Shown: piece by piece, positions 1-7,291 of the stretch | Layout: every line of letters begins with the position of its first letter | Numbering within the stretch: the first letter of the stretch is position 1 | Assembly: GCA_003542955.1 (NCBI GenBank) | Contig: DPJP01000398.1 | Span: 1-8,946, forward strand | Origin: Armatimonadota bacterium | GTDB taxonomy: Bacteria; Armatimonadota; Zipacnadia; Zipacnadales; UBA11051 | Length of the DNA stretch: 8,946 bases | Reading direction: 5' to 3' | Made by a program: the position numbers and the translations under genes | The notes under the pieces: generated by a model | Told to the model about the DNA's origin: nothing | Databases searched by the model: none | What the model saw: only the letters and a program-made list of their open reading frames with translations

Positions 1-230
1 GCGCCGAAGCCTGTCTTCACGGAACTCGGTGTGGGCGCGCAGTTCGACTTCACAAGCCACAGGCTGTACGTCACTCCGTTGCTGAGGTTAGGCACATCGT
101 ACTTGCCGGTGGTGGGGTTCACGGCGACCACAGGGTGATCTTTGGAGTAGCCAGGTCCTGTTATTCGGACCCACTCAGGCTTGTTGTTGTCACTGATTTG
201 AGTCACATAACCCCAGAGCCTCACTGCCAT
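1..230 (-). CDS. Partial small beta-sandwich (carboxypeptidase-regulatory-like) protein, N-terminus only
   Basis: This is an open frame of 76 codons starting at ATG 228-230 and running off the left edge without a stop. The start is well supported: AAGGAGG (240-246) lies 9 bases upstream. The translation begins MAVRLWGYVTQISDNNKPEW and later reads NPTTGKYDVPNLSNGVTYSL. The pattern GxV near the start, then a 'TGKY-x-VPNL-x-xG-x-xYxL' block, resembles the prealbumin-like fold of carboxypeptidase regulatory-like domains, which are usually adhesive or structural. That match is by eye. No signal peptide is visible, so the product would be cytoplasmic or exported by another route. The codons are more AT-rich than in the genes to the right (ATA, AGG, CGA and AGT occur), which may mean a different origin. 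It follows the lipoprotein gene by 170 bases, on the same strand, and may or may not be in that operon. The function is unknown. Confidence 0.72.
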   Translation of the reverse strand, partial: MAVRLWGYVTQISDNNKPEWVRITGPGYSKDHPVVAVNPTTGKYDVPNLSNGVTYSLWLVKSNCAPTPSSVKTGFG

Positions 231-255
231 CTGAAGCAGCCTCCTTTTTGACCGA

Positions 256-270
256 CACAGCCATGCTGTG
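256..270. repeat. Short inverted repeat in the leader of the 1-230 gene
   Basis: CACAGC and GCTGTG form perfect 6-bp arms around a 3-base centre. The repeat lies 9 bases upstream of the Shine-Dalgarno sequence of the partial gene. No T-run follows it on the minus strand, so it is not an intrinsic terminator. It could be an operator or a leader hairpin, or it could be chance. Confidence 0.3.
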
Positions 271-322
271 CATGTTTGGTTTAGCAGCTATCTGGCACCA
301 TCTGCGACTCGCCTTCCAGGTT

Positions 323-343
323 GGGGGCGCGCCTGCGTCCCCC
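323..343 (-). terminator. GC-rich hairpin downstream of the lipoprotein gene, possible transcript end
   Basis: On the minus strand this reads GGGGG, a bulged A, CGC, loop AGGC, then GCGCCCCC, giving 8 G-C pairs around a tetraloop. It starts about 57 bases after the lipoprotein stop codon. No U-tract follows, so it is not a canonical Rho-independent terminator. It may stabilise the 3' end or mark the operon end. The rest of the 231-400 gap shows no convincing promoter or ORF. Confidence 0.3.
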
Positions 344-400
344 GAGCGGGGCGTTGAGCCTTCTTCTCTGCTATCGACCGTGGGGCGTATCGTTAGTGCT

Positions 401-1408
401 TCAGTACATCGGCATTGGGTTGAGAACCGCGATATTCGCTACCCACTGGTCGACCTGGAAGTCGCGTGCTGTCGCCGACGGCGTAACTACCCAACTGGTT
501 GTCCCGACCAGATCGAGCGCGCCGGCGCCGGTGTCAGTCCACCGAAGCGCGCCAAGCACATCGCCATTCTGAGTTACCTGACCCATGCCCGCGAACTGCT
601 GCTGGATGGCGAAATCGCCCAGCGTGCCGTCCGCCCCGGCGAACACCCAGCGGTCCCACTGGTCGTTCTGTCCCGTGATCGCAAAGTCAAGCCTCTGGCC
701 TGCAGCGGACACGTAGTGACCTATTCCTCCCTCCTCGAACACCGGCCAGAAGACGGTCCCAGGAACGGGGGTCGTTGGGATCGTGATCTCCAGTTGCGAC
801 CCATCCGGGAGCTCCAGCACCAGGTGGTCGTCACCCTCAATCGCGCGGTCGAAGCTGAACTCCATCTCCCTCCCGTCGGGCAACGTGGCCGTCCCTTCCC
901 ACCGCTGCGGGCTCTCGGGCAAAGCGAAGTCCACAGTGGCGGTGTATGTCAGTTCCGTGCCGTCGGGGAACGTATCGGCCACGTCTTGTGAAAGCCAGTC
1001 CCCATCCCAGATGGGAGGGCCCCACCATTGAACCATGACATCACCGTTCGGCCATGTGATCGTGCCGGTGCCAGACTCATCAGCCTGCACCGTATAGTCG
1101 AATACCGAGCAGTCGCTGTTGGTGCCCCAAATGCGGTAGGAGCCATCCTCAAAGAACTCCATGTCGCATATCGGCTCACACTGCTGGCATGTGTGGACCC
1201 CGACAGCCGCCGCGTCGGGGGCGCGTTCGTGCAGTATCTTCAGCCAGCCCTTCAGCAGCGTCACCGCGCTCAGGTGGTCCTCGGCGGTGGTGCGGACTGC
1301 GTCGCCGCGCACGTCACCCGCCGCCACCCCCGCCCCCGAGCAGCCTGCCACCATCAGCACAACCACCAATGCACCGGCTATCAGCAATGCGCCAATCATC
1401 CTACGCAT
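401..1408 (-). CDS. Uncharacterised lipoprotein with a CxxCxxxC cysteine cluster
   Basis: The 335-residue product starts MRRM, followed by a hydrophobic stretch and the lipobox V-A-G-C, with the lipidated Cys at residue 23. It would be an envelope lipoprotein. The ATG at 1408 is preferred over a GTG 48 bases upstream because GGGGAGG (1417-1423) sits 8 bases before it and the signal peptide then begins directly. The mature part has a short helical segment (about 40-65). A cysteine cluster follows at residues 74, 77, 81 and 100, which could bind metal or form disulfides. Residues 110-220 look beta-rich, with repeated 'G-x-x-x-PDG/PNG' turns such as GTITWPNGD, GTATLPDGR and LELPDGSQ, faintly like MORN repeats. 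A Gly/Trp-rich C-terminal region follows. I recognise no family. It lies 50 bases after the barrel-protein gene, so it is probably co-transcribed and may be an accessory lipoprotein of that protein. Confidence 0.85.
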   Translation of the reverse strand: MRRMIGALLIAGALVVVLMVAGCSGAGVAAGDVRGDAVRTTAEDHLSAVTLLKGWLKILHERAPDAAAVGVHTCQQCEPICDMEFFEDGSYRIWGTNSDCSVFDYTVQADESGTGTITWPNGDVMVQWWGPPIWDGDWLSQDVADTFPDGTELTYTATVDFALPESPQRWEGTATLPDGREMEFSFDRAIEGDDHLVLELPDGSQLEITIPTTPVPGTVFWPVFEEGGIGHYVSAAGQRLDFAITGQNDQWDRWVFAGADGTLGDFAIQQQFAGMGQVTQNGDVLGALRWTDTGAGALDLVGTTSWVVTPSATARDFQVDQWVANIAVLNPMPMY

Positions 1409-1426
1409 ATCAACTGCCTCCCCGCA

Positions 1427-1450
1427 TCCGCCGTGGTCATCCTCGGCGGA
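1427..1450 (-). repeat. Intergenic hairpin between barrel-protein and lipoprotein genes
   Basis: TCCGCCG and CGGCGGA form a perfect 7-bp stem around a 10-base loop. It starts 8 bases after the barrel-protein stop codon and ends just before the lipoprotein Shine-Dalgarno sequence (1417-1423). No T-run follows, so an mRNA-processing, stability or attenuation role within the operon is more likely than termination. This is inferred from the sequence only. Confidence 0.4.
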
Positions 1451-1458
1451 GATCACCC

Positions 1459-4400
1459 TCAGAACCGATGCTGTATGCCCCCACGGACCCGGAGCCCGGG
1501 AGCGGGATAGCCCTGCCAGAAGCCGTAGTCCTCATCGAGCAGGTTCTCGATGGTCAGGAACACGTCCGTCTGCAGGCTCAACTGCTTCGCGATTCTCAGA
1601 CTCACGACATCGTGGGCGTCCAACTCAACGGTGTTGGCCGCATCGGCGAAGCGCTCCCCGATGTGGCACCATTCGGCGCCGACGCGCAGGCCGTTGCGGT
1701 CGATGTAGTCCAGCCGCAGTGTGCCTGAGAAGTCCGGTTGGTAGGGGATATCGCGTCCGCCGGCGTCATCGTTCTCAGAGTCGGCATAGCGGACCCAGAT
1801 GCCGGCGCTGAGGTTGTTGCCTATCCACCGCTCCCACTCGATCTCCCCGCCACGCACCTGGCCGGAGGCCAGCACCATGCCGACGCCGCCGGCGGTCCAG
1901 GCGGGGTCCTCGAGGTCGACGATGTAGTTGCGCAACTCGCGGTGGAAGGCCGACAGCCGTAGGAGGGACCCATCCGGCGGCGTGAACTCGTACTGCAACT
2001 CATACGACTGGCTGAAGCCGCCCATCGCCAGGTCCAGCGGCGATATCCACTCACGGAGCGAGTAATCGTCGACCCATGACAACTCGGAGACATCATCGCG
2101 CAGCACGGGTCGGGTGAGCAGCACCAGCGCGCCGTCATCACCGAGCCTGTGGCGGATGTAGCCCTCCGGCTTGAGCACGGGTGTCATGTGCCGGCGGGTC
2201 GCATAGCGCGCACCGGCCAGCAGCTCGGTCTTCTCACCCATCCGCGTGCGTGCATTGAGGTAGAAGGTGGCGGCCTCACGGTCGATGGTGTCGGCGAACG
2301 GCCGCCACGCGGTCAACTCCGGCAGGCCGGAGACGTCGGGCGTACCGATGATGCCGGAGATGGAAGCATCCTCGCTCGAGAGCGCCACCCCCGCGGTGAT
2401 GCCTGAATGCGGTCCGCAGCGGCGCTCGTAGAGCATCTCGGCGGTGGGTCCGCTCGTCTGGGTCTTCAGTTCGCGGAACTGCTTCGGGTCGGCGACCAGG
2501 CTGTCGGGGTTGTTCTCCTCGAAGTGGCCCGACTCGTAGCCGAGCTTGAGGGTGAAGGTTGCGTTGCGCCCCGACGGTCTGCGGCACAGGTAGCGCAGGC
2601 TCCAGCCGTCGAAGTCGCTCTCGTAATCGGTATCCTCGGGGAGGCCCATGATGAGCCTGCCCGGCCGCTGGCGCGTCTGATGCTCCCAGGCGGCCAGCAG
2701 CGCGTCGGTGGTGTTAATGCCGGTCTGGCTGCCGACGATCCCGACGGCGCCGATGCGTTCATAGTCGGAGTGGGCGCGGCCGCCGTCGCCCTGCTCATAC
2801 GCGGCCGCGGCGTAGTAGCTGAGTGCGCCGTCGGCCGCGCGGCCGTCGGTCTTGATATCGGCCGCGAAGCTGCCCACCGATGCGGTGACCTCAGTGCGCG
2901 AGTACTCACGGGTCTCGAGAATCGCCGAGGGCTGTCGCGAGACGGCCTGCAACTGGTGGTTGACCGCGTCGCGGTTGCGGCCCATGCGCGTGTAGACCTC
3001 CGCGAGATGCAGGCGCGCCAGCGCGTAGTCCGGGTCGAGCTGCACGGCCCTGCGCAGCGCGGCCCAGGCCTTGTTGAGGCGGTTCTGCTCGATGTAGACG
3101 CGGCCGAGGGTCGTATGGACGCGCGCGGAATTCTCACCGAGCTTGACGGCCAGCTCGCCCTCACGCACGGCGTCGGCGAAGCGGTTCATGTCCAGGTAGG
3201 TGAGCGCGAGGTTCGAGTGCGGGAGGCTCCAGTCGCCACGCAGGGCGATGGCGGCACTGAACTGCTGCTCGGCTTCATCAAGCCGCCCCTGGGCCAGCGC
3301 AATCGCGCCGATGTTGTTGAGCGCGGATGCGCGCGAGGAATCGAGCGCGACGGCCGCTTTCTGCATCTGCAGCGCCTCCGCCAGGCGGCCCTGCCGCGCG
3401 TAGGTGACACCCATGCCGGTGCGGGCGGAGACCAGCGCGGGGGTCAACTCGAGCGCGCGAGAGAAGCTGCTCTCAGCCTGGGGCAGGGCGTTGCGCGCGA
3501 GGTAGACCATCCCCATCGCCGAGTAGGCCGGCCCGAGCATCGGGTCGAGCGCCACGGCTGCCTGCGCCTCGACCAAGCCGGCATCCAGATTTCCACGCGC
3601 GACGAGGATGTCGGAGGCCAGCAGGTGCGCCGTCGCCGACTGGGGATTGAGCTCGAGTGCAATGTCGATCTCGGCCTGGGCCCGATCGAGTTCGCCCGAG
3701 AAGAAGCTTACCGTCGCGAGGCTCTCGTGCGCCAGGGCCGAGCGCGGCGCAAGCTCGACGGCACGCCGGGCATTGGCGGCCGCGGCGTCAATGTCGCCCG
3801 CGGCGAGGTCTACCATGGCCAGGTAGGCCGGGGGCAGGTAGGCATCGGCCTGCATGGAGGCAGCGCGCCGGAAGGCCGCGCGCGCGGGCTCGAGCTGGCC
3901 GGAGCGCATCGCGATGATGCCGAGAGTGACCTGGCCCGGGAGGCTGTCGGCGGCATTGGCGACCGCCGCGCGCGCGGCCTCCAGTCTGCCGGTGGCGAGC
4001 AGCGCGAGCGCGAGACCGGCGGGGGCCTCGACGCTCTTCGGTTCCAGCTTCGCCGCGGCGGTGAAGGCGTCCAGCGCCTCGCTGGGCCGGCCGGCCTGCA
4101 GGAGTGTGATGCCGAGGCAGAGGTGGGTCGGGTAGCTGTCCGGGGCACGCTCGAGCAGGCCACTCAGCAGGTTCTCGGCTGCGGCGTATTCACCGAGGTC
4201 GTGTTGTATGCGGGCGGCCTCGAGCAGGGCGTCGGCAGCCGGGGCGGGGCCCGCGGCGAGCGTGTCGAGTCGCGCGCGGAGTTGCTCACCGGTCTGTGTG
4301 GGGAAGGAGAGCGCCTCCCAGCCGATACGCACGGCGTCGATGGATGCCTCCCAGTCGATCAGGCCTGAGGGGTCTACGACCCGCGGCCGGGATGGCGGGC

Positions 4401-4956
4401 TGCCCGGGAGCGCGACGCTCTGCTGATTGACCTCGAGCGCGACCTCGCCGGCGGCGTTGTAGAAGCGGACGACGCCCTCGGTGACGGTGCAGGTGGTGGT
4501 CGCGTCGTCGGCGACCTCGAAGATGAACCTGGTGCCGCCGGCGGCGGCCGTCGCGCCGTCGCTTCTGACCTCGAAGCCCCGGGCGCCCACGAGCCAGATG
4601 TAGACCTTGCCAACGATCGTCTTGATGGCCGAGTCGCCGGCCGGGGCTTCGGCACGCTTCGGGTGCGGGATGGCGATGTGGGTGCCGGGCCCGACGCTGA
4701 CACGTGCGCCGCCGACGACGATGACGGCGGTCGACTTGAGCAGCGTCCTGAGGTGGTCGCCGGCGTAGAGCTGCTTGTGGGCGGGGCTACGGACACTCAG
4801 CCACGGGGGACGCCCGGCGCGCATGATCTGGACGTCGCCTGACACCGACTCGAGCACCGCGGCCGGCGTGCCCGCCGAATGCGCGGCGAGCGCGATTGCC
4901 GTCAGCAGGAGTGCGGCCACTGCCCGAGTCACCACCGTCGTGTTGACGCCCCTCAT
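1459..4956 (-). CDS. FecR domain - 13 TPR - TonB-receptor-like outer-membrane barrel protein
   Basis: The product has 1165 residues. A Sec signal peptide covers about 1-28, with a possible cut after H-S-A. A FecR-type domain covers about 32-185, with landmarks W52, GDHLRT near 66-71, a VGKVYI strand, GGTRFIF at 140-146 and TEGVVRF at 159-165. A linker of about 50 residues follows. Thirteen contiguous TPRs cover about 240-677, 34 residues each except the third (33) and fourth (31). The last 488 residues are an outer-membrane barrel. Its end matches the TonB-dependent receptor C-terminus: an ENLLDEDY motif at 1137, then GYPAPG, and a terminal Phe. No plug domain or TonB box is visible; the TPR arm occupies that place. 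The ATG start overlaps the kinase stop (ATGA) and has AGGAAGGGG 7 bases upstream. FecR domains are periplasmic signal relays and TPRs bind partners, so a role in envelope sensing or export is inferred. TPR-plus-barrel exporters such as PgaA and BcsC are the nearest analogy. The ligand is unknown. Confidence 0.9.
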   Translation of the reverse strand: MRGVNTTVVTRAVAALLLTAIALAAHSAGTPAAVLESVSGDVQIMRAGRPPWLSVRSPAHKQLYAGDHLRTLLKSTAVIVVGGARVSVGPGTHIAIPHPKRAEAPAGDSAIKTIVGKVYIWLVGARGFEVRSDGATAAAGGTRFIFEVADDATTTCTVTEGVVRFYNAAGEVALEVNQQSVALPGSPPSRPRVVDPSGLIDWEASIDAVRIGWEALSFPTQTGEQLRARLDTLAAGPAPAADALLEAARIQHDLGEYAAAENLLSGLLERAPDSYPTHLCLGITLLQAGRPSEALDAFTAAAKLEPKSVEAPAGLALALLATGRLEAARAAVANAADSLPGQVTLGIIAMRSGQLEPARAAFRRAASMQADAYLPPAYLAMVDLAAGDIDAAAANARRAVELAPRSALAHESLATVSFFSGELDRAQAEIDIALELNPQSATAHLLASDILVARGNLDAGLVEAQAAVALDPMLGPAYSAMGMVYLARNALPQAESSFSRALELTPALVSARTGMGVTYARQGRLAEALQMQKAAVALDSSRASALNNIGAIALAQGRLDEAEQQFSAAIALRGDWSLPHSNLALTYLDMNRFADAVREGELAVKLGENSARVHTTLGRVYIEQNRLNKAWAALRRAVQLDPDYALARLHLAEVYTRMGRNRDAVNHQLQAVSRQPSAILETREYSRTEVTASVGSFAADIKTDGRAADGALSYYAAAAYEQGDGGRAHSDYERIGAVGIVGSQTGINTTDALLAAWEHQTRQRPGRLIMGLPEDTDYESDFDGWSLRYLCRRPSGRNATFTLKLGYESGHFEENNPDSLVADPKQFRELKTQTSGPTAEMLYERRCGPHSGITAGVALSSEDASISGIIGTPDVSGLPELTAWRPFADTIDREAATFYLNARTRMGEKTELLAGARYATRRHMTPVLKPEGYIRHRLGDDGALVLLTRPVLRDDVSELSWVDDYSLREWISPLDLAMGGFSQSYELQYEFTPPDGSLLRLSAFHRELRNYIVDLEDPAWTAGGVGMVLASGQVRGGEIEWERWIGNNLSAGIWVRYADSENDDAGGRDIPYQPDFSGTLRLDYIDRNGLRVGAEWCHIGERFADAANTVELDAHDVVSLRIAKQLSLQTDVFLTIENLLDEDYGFWQGYPAPGLRVRGGIQHRF

Positions 4957-4972
4957 CCTGCCACCCCTTCCT
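4953..4972 (-). promoter_or_regulatory. ATGA stop-start overlap with Shine-Dalgarno, translational coupling site
   Basis: The kinase stop TGA (4953-4955) and the barrel-protein start ATG (4954-4956) share bases as ATGA. A purine-rich AGGAAGGGG at 4964-4972 lies 7 bases upstream of the start, inside the end of the kinase frame. This fixes the barrel-protein start and indicates coupled translation from one mRNA. Confidence 0.85.
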
Positions 4973-7124
4973 GGGCCAGCGCCGGAGTGCGGGGCAGCCG
5001 GACGGTAAAGGTGCTGCCCACCCCCGGTGCGCTGTCGCACTCGATGCTTCCACCATGCGCCTCGACGATTCGCTTGACTGAGTACAGCCCGATGCCGGTG
5101 CCCGGAATGTCGATGCCCTCCGGCACCGCGCGCTGGAAGCGCTCGAAGACCTTCTCCTGCGCCTTCAGGTCCATGCCGATACCGCCGTCGATGATGCGGA
5201 TGACAACCTGGTCCGGCAGCGGGGCCACCTGCACGATGATCGTGCCGCCGTCTGGCCAGTACTTGATGGCATTGTCGAGCAGGTTGCTGAGCGCCCGCCC
5301 GAGGTAGCGCTGGTCACCGGTGAAGGGGATGAGCCCCGCCGGCGCGCGCACGTCGATCTCGTGGACCGGGCTCTTGTGGCCCTGCGCGACGGCGATGTCG
5401 GAGACGAACGCGGACATATCAAACTCCGTCGGGTGCAGCGACAACTCGCGGTCCGGATTGGTGGCGAGGAGTTCATCGATGTCACCCAGCGCCCGGTCGA
5501 CCTGCGCCATGATGCGCTCGACCATCTCGGTTGCGCCGATGCCGTTGGCGCCGCTCTGCTCCTTGAGCCTGATGACGGCGGCGAGTGCGCTGATCGAGGC
5601 CAGCGGCTGCTTGAGGTCGTGGACGATCACCTGCGTCGCGGTGTCGCGCGACTCGATGGTCTCCGCCAACTCCTGCGCCTCCCGCCGCGAGCGCGCATAC
5701 TCACACAACCCGCCCAGCAGGCTCGTCCAGGCAATCGCGACCGAGGGGATCACCGTGTAGAACCACAGGTCGTGGAGCAGAAAGACATACCCTGCGACGA
5801 ACAGCGTCACGATCAGCAACGCCGCCGCAAGCCCTGCGTGGATCGTGGGCAGAAAGTGGAATGCCAGCGCCGTCAGCAGCGCGCACAGCAGCACCGTCAG
5901 GGAGGCCGCCCATACCGGAATGGGGCGCAGGAAGCGCTGCTGCAGAAGCGTGTTCACCGCGTTGGCATGCGCCTCGAGCCCGGTCATCGCAACATCGGCG
6001 CTCTGGTCGAGCAGCGGCTCCGACACGTGGGGGGCACGCCCGGTCAGGGGTGTGTCCACACGTTCGGCGGCTGATCCGAGCAGCACTATCCTGCCCTCGA
6101 ACCAGCGACGCAGGGAGGCGGCGCTCGCGTCGCGGACGGCGCGCAGCGAGTACATTGGGAATGTGCCGTTGGGGCCGGCCCAGTTGATCAGCATCACATG
6201 ACGACCCTGCCCCGCGTCGGGCGCAATCGCGCCCAGCAGGTGGATGCCAATGTCACGCACAACGGGGATCTCAGTGTTGCAGCAGGTCACTCTCTCGGGC
6301 GTCAGCGCCTCCGGCATGGCGCTGGGCATCCCCCGGAAGGCGACGAGGGCCGCCACGGAGATGGGAACGTAGACCCTGCTGATCCACTGGACGGGCCCGA
6401 TCTCCTTGATATCGATCTCGGAGGGGATGTGCTCCTGGAGCAGGCTGGCGCCCCTGATGACCCCGTGGGGGCTGTAGAGCAAGGGCGAGGCGACCACCCG
6501 CAGCGGCCAAGGGGGGGCGTTCTCAGCCGCTGCGCCGGGGCCGGAGGCTGCCACGGGGGGCGTCGCGGAGGCCGAGGTTACGAAGTCGACGTGCGGATCG
6601 CGGAAGAAGGCGCCGCCGGGGTTGGCCTGAGCCGTTGCGGTGAGAATGACCTCTCCGGGTTCGGCATCGAGCGCGCGTCGCAGACGCTCATCATGCAGAG
6701 GACAGGGTTGCTGGAGCAGCAGGTCCAGCGCCACGACGCGCGCGCCCGCCTGCTTGACCCGCCCGAGTACCGTGCCGATGTCCTCCCGTGAGATCGTCTG
6801 GCAGGTGCATCCGGCGCTGTCGGCGCCCTGGCGATAGCCCTGGAAGGTGTCGATCGCCTCGCGCTCGATACCGATCAGGACGATGCGCGGGTCGGCTGCG
6901 TGGACCGGGCGAAGGGCCATCAGGCGGTCGAATACGACACACTCGGACATGGAGAATGCATTCGAGAAGCGGCATACGACGACAGTGCAGAGGAGTGCAA
7001 CAACCACGGATGGGAAGGGGACTCTTTCGCGGATGTACGAACACGCCCGTGTGAGCCCACAAGCGACCCCTGAGCTGACGCCATTTGTGGAATCGTGTGC
7101 CCGGTTGGGTGTGCGGTCCGGCAT
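4953..7124 (-). CDS. CHASE2-domain membrane sensor histidine kinase
   Basis: The product has 723 residues. One membrane helix lies at about 37-52. An extracytoplasmic CHASE2 domain covers about 58-395, with the typical opening 'DRLMALRP...DPRIVLIGI' and later GRIVLLGS and GLEAHANAVNTLL. Three membrane helices follow at about 401-421, 428-450 and 455-472. A short charged linker leads to the kinase core: H-box HDLKQP with phospho-acceptor His502, N-box NLLDN at 614-618, G1 DGGIG at 646-650, F-box VFERF at 659-663 and G2 GTGIGL at 675-680. All catalytic boxes are intact, so it should autophosphorylate. No PAS or HAMP domain and no receiver domain are visible, and no response regulator is encoded nearby, so its output partner is unknown. 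The gene leads the presumed operon and overlaps the barrel-protein gene. The start is less certain than the rest: only a modest GGTGA lies 6 bases before the ATG. Confidence 0.92.
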   Translation of the reverse strand: MPDRTPNRAHDSTNGVSSGVACGLTRACSYIRERVPFPSVVVALLCTVVVCRFSNAFSMSECVVFDRLMALRPVHAADPRIVLIGIEREAIDTFQGYRQGADSAGCTCQTISREDIGTVLGRVKQAGARVVALDLLLQQPCPLHDERLRRALDAEPGEVILTATAQANPGGAFFRDPHVDFVTSASATPPVAASGPGAAAENAPPWPLRVVASPLLYSPHGVIRGASLLQEHIPSEIDIKEIGPVQWISRVYVPISVAALVAFRGMPSAMPEALTPERVTCCNTEIPVVRDIGIHLLGAIAPDAGQGRHVMLINWAGPNGTFPMYSLRAVRDASAASLRRWFEGRIVLLGSAAERVDTPLTGRAPHVSEPLLDQSADVAMTGLEAHANAVNTLLQQRFLRPIPVWAASLTVLLCALLTALAFHFLPTIHAGLAAALLIVTLFVAGYVFLLHDLWFYTVIPSVAIAWTSLLGGLCEYARSRREAQELAETIESRDTATQVIVHDLKQPLASISALAAVIRLKEQSGANGIGATEMVERIMAQVDRALGDIDELLATNPDRELSLHPTEFDMSAFVSDIAVAQGHKSPVHEIDVRAPAGLIPFTGDQRYLGRALSNLLDNAIKYWPDGGTIIVQVAPLPDQVVIRIIDGGIGMDLKAQEKVFERFQRAVPEGIDIPGTGIGLYSVKRIVEAHGGSIECDSAPGVGSTFTVRLPRTPALAQEGVAG

Positions 7125-7132
7125 GCTCGGTC

Positions 7133-7150
7133 ACCCATATCTTCCTGGGT
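7133..7150 (-). promoter_or_regulatory. Small leader hairpin just upstream of the kinase start
   Basis: ACCCA and TGGGT form a 5-bp stem whose loop contains AGGAAG, the most purine-rich ribosome-binding-like stretch in the leader. The stem ends 8 bases before the kinase ATG. The AGGAAG also precedes an out-of-frame ATG at 7138. Folding could affect initiation, but so short a stem may be chance. Confidence 0.22.
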
Positions 7151-7230
7151 CGCTCTCGTGTCCGATAGGGGGTGTGTGCCAGGCCGTGTCTGGGTTGCGG
7201 TTGCTGTCGCATCCTCGACTGCTCACACGA

Positions 7231-7260
7231 ATGGTATCACGAGTAGTTTTCGACTGACAA
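7231..7260 (-). promoter_or_regulatory. Candidate sigma70-type promoter for the kinase operon
   Basis: On the minus strand there is a -35-like TTGTCA (7255-7260), an 18-base spacer ending in TGA, and a -10-like TACCAT (7231-7236) in an extended -10 context (TGnTACCAT). The leader would be about 100 bases. The -35 matches 5 of 6 consensus positions and the -10 matches 4 of 6. It is the best candidate in the gap, which is relatively AT-rich here. Confidence 0.35.
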
Positions 7261-7291
7261 GAGATATTGATGAATGAGATGCCGGCGTTAC

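Noticed and set aside
248..991. 247-codon plus-strand open frame opposite the lipoprotein gene
   Set aside because: It is rich in Arg, Pro and His with no recognisable domain or ribosome binding site, and is mostly antisense to a gene with a lipobox and good start.
1409..1456. Upstream GTG start for the lipoprotein, adding 16 residues
   Set aside because: The addition is acidic and would precede the basic n-region of the signal peptide. The ATG at 1408 has GGGGAGG 8 bases upstream.
2407..4368. 653-codon open frame on the plus strand, antisense to the FecR-TPR-barrel gene
   Set aside because: It lies entirely opposite the TPR and barrel coding region. Its translation is low-complexity Gly/Arg/Glu/Val-rich with no domain, as expected from the reverse frame of GC-rich Ala/Leu/Arg codons.
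4957..5040. Upstream GTG start for the barrel protein, adding 28 residues
   Set aside because: The extra residues are Arg/Gly/Pro-rich and would bury the signal peptide. The ATG at 4956 has a Shine-Dalgarno sequence and the ATGA overlap.
1459..7124. Classical Fec-type iron uptake locus (FecA-FecR-FecI)
   Set aside because: There is no sigma factor, no plug domain and no TonB box, and the FecR-type domain is fused to TPRs and the barrel. Iron uptake is not supported.
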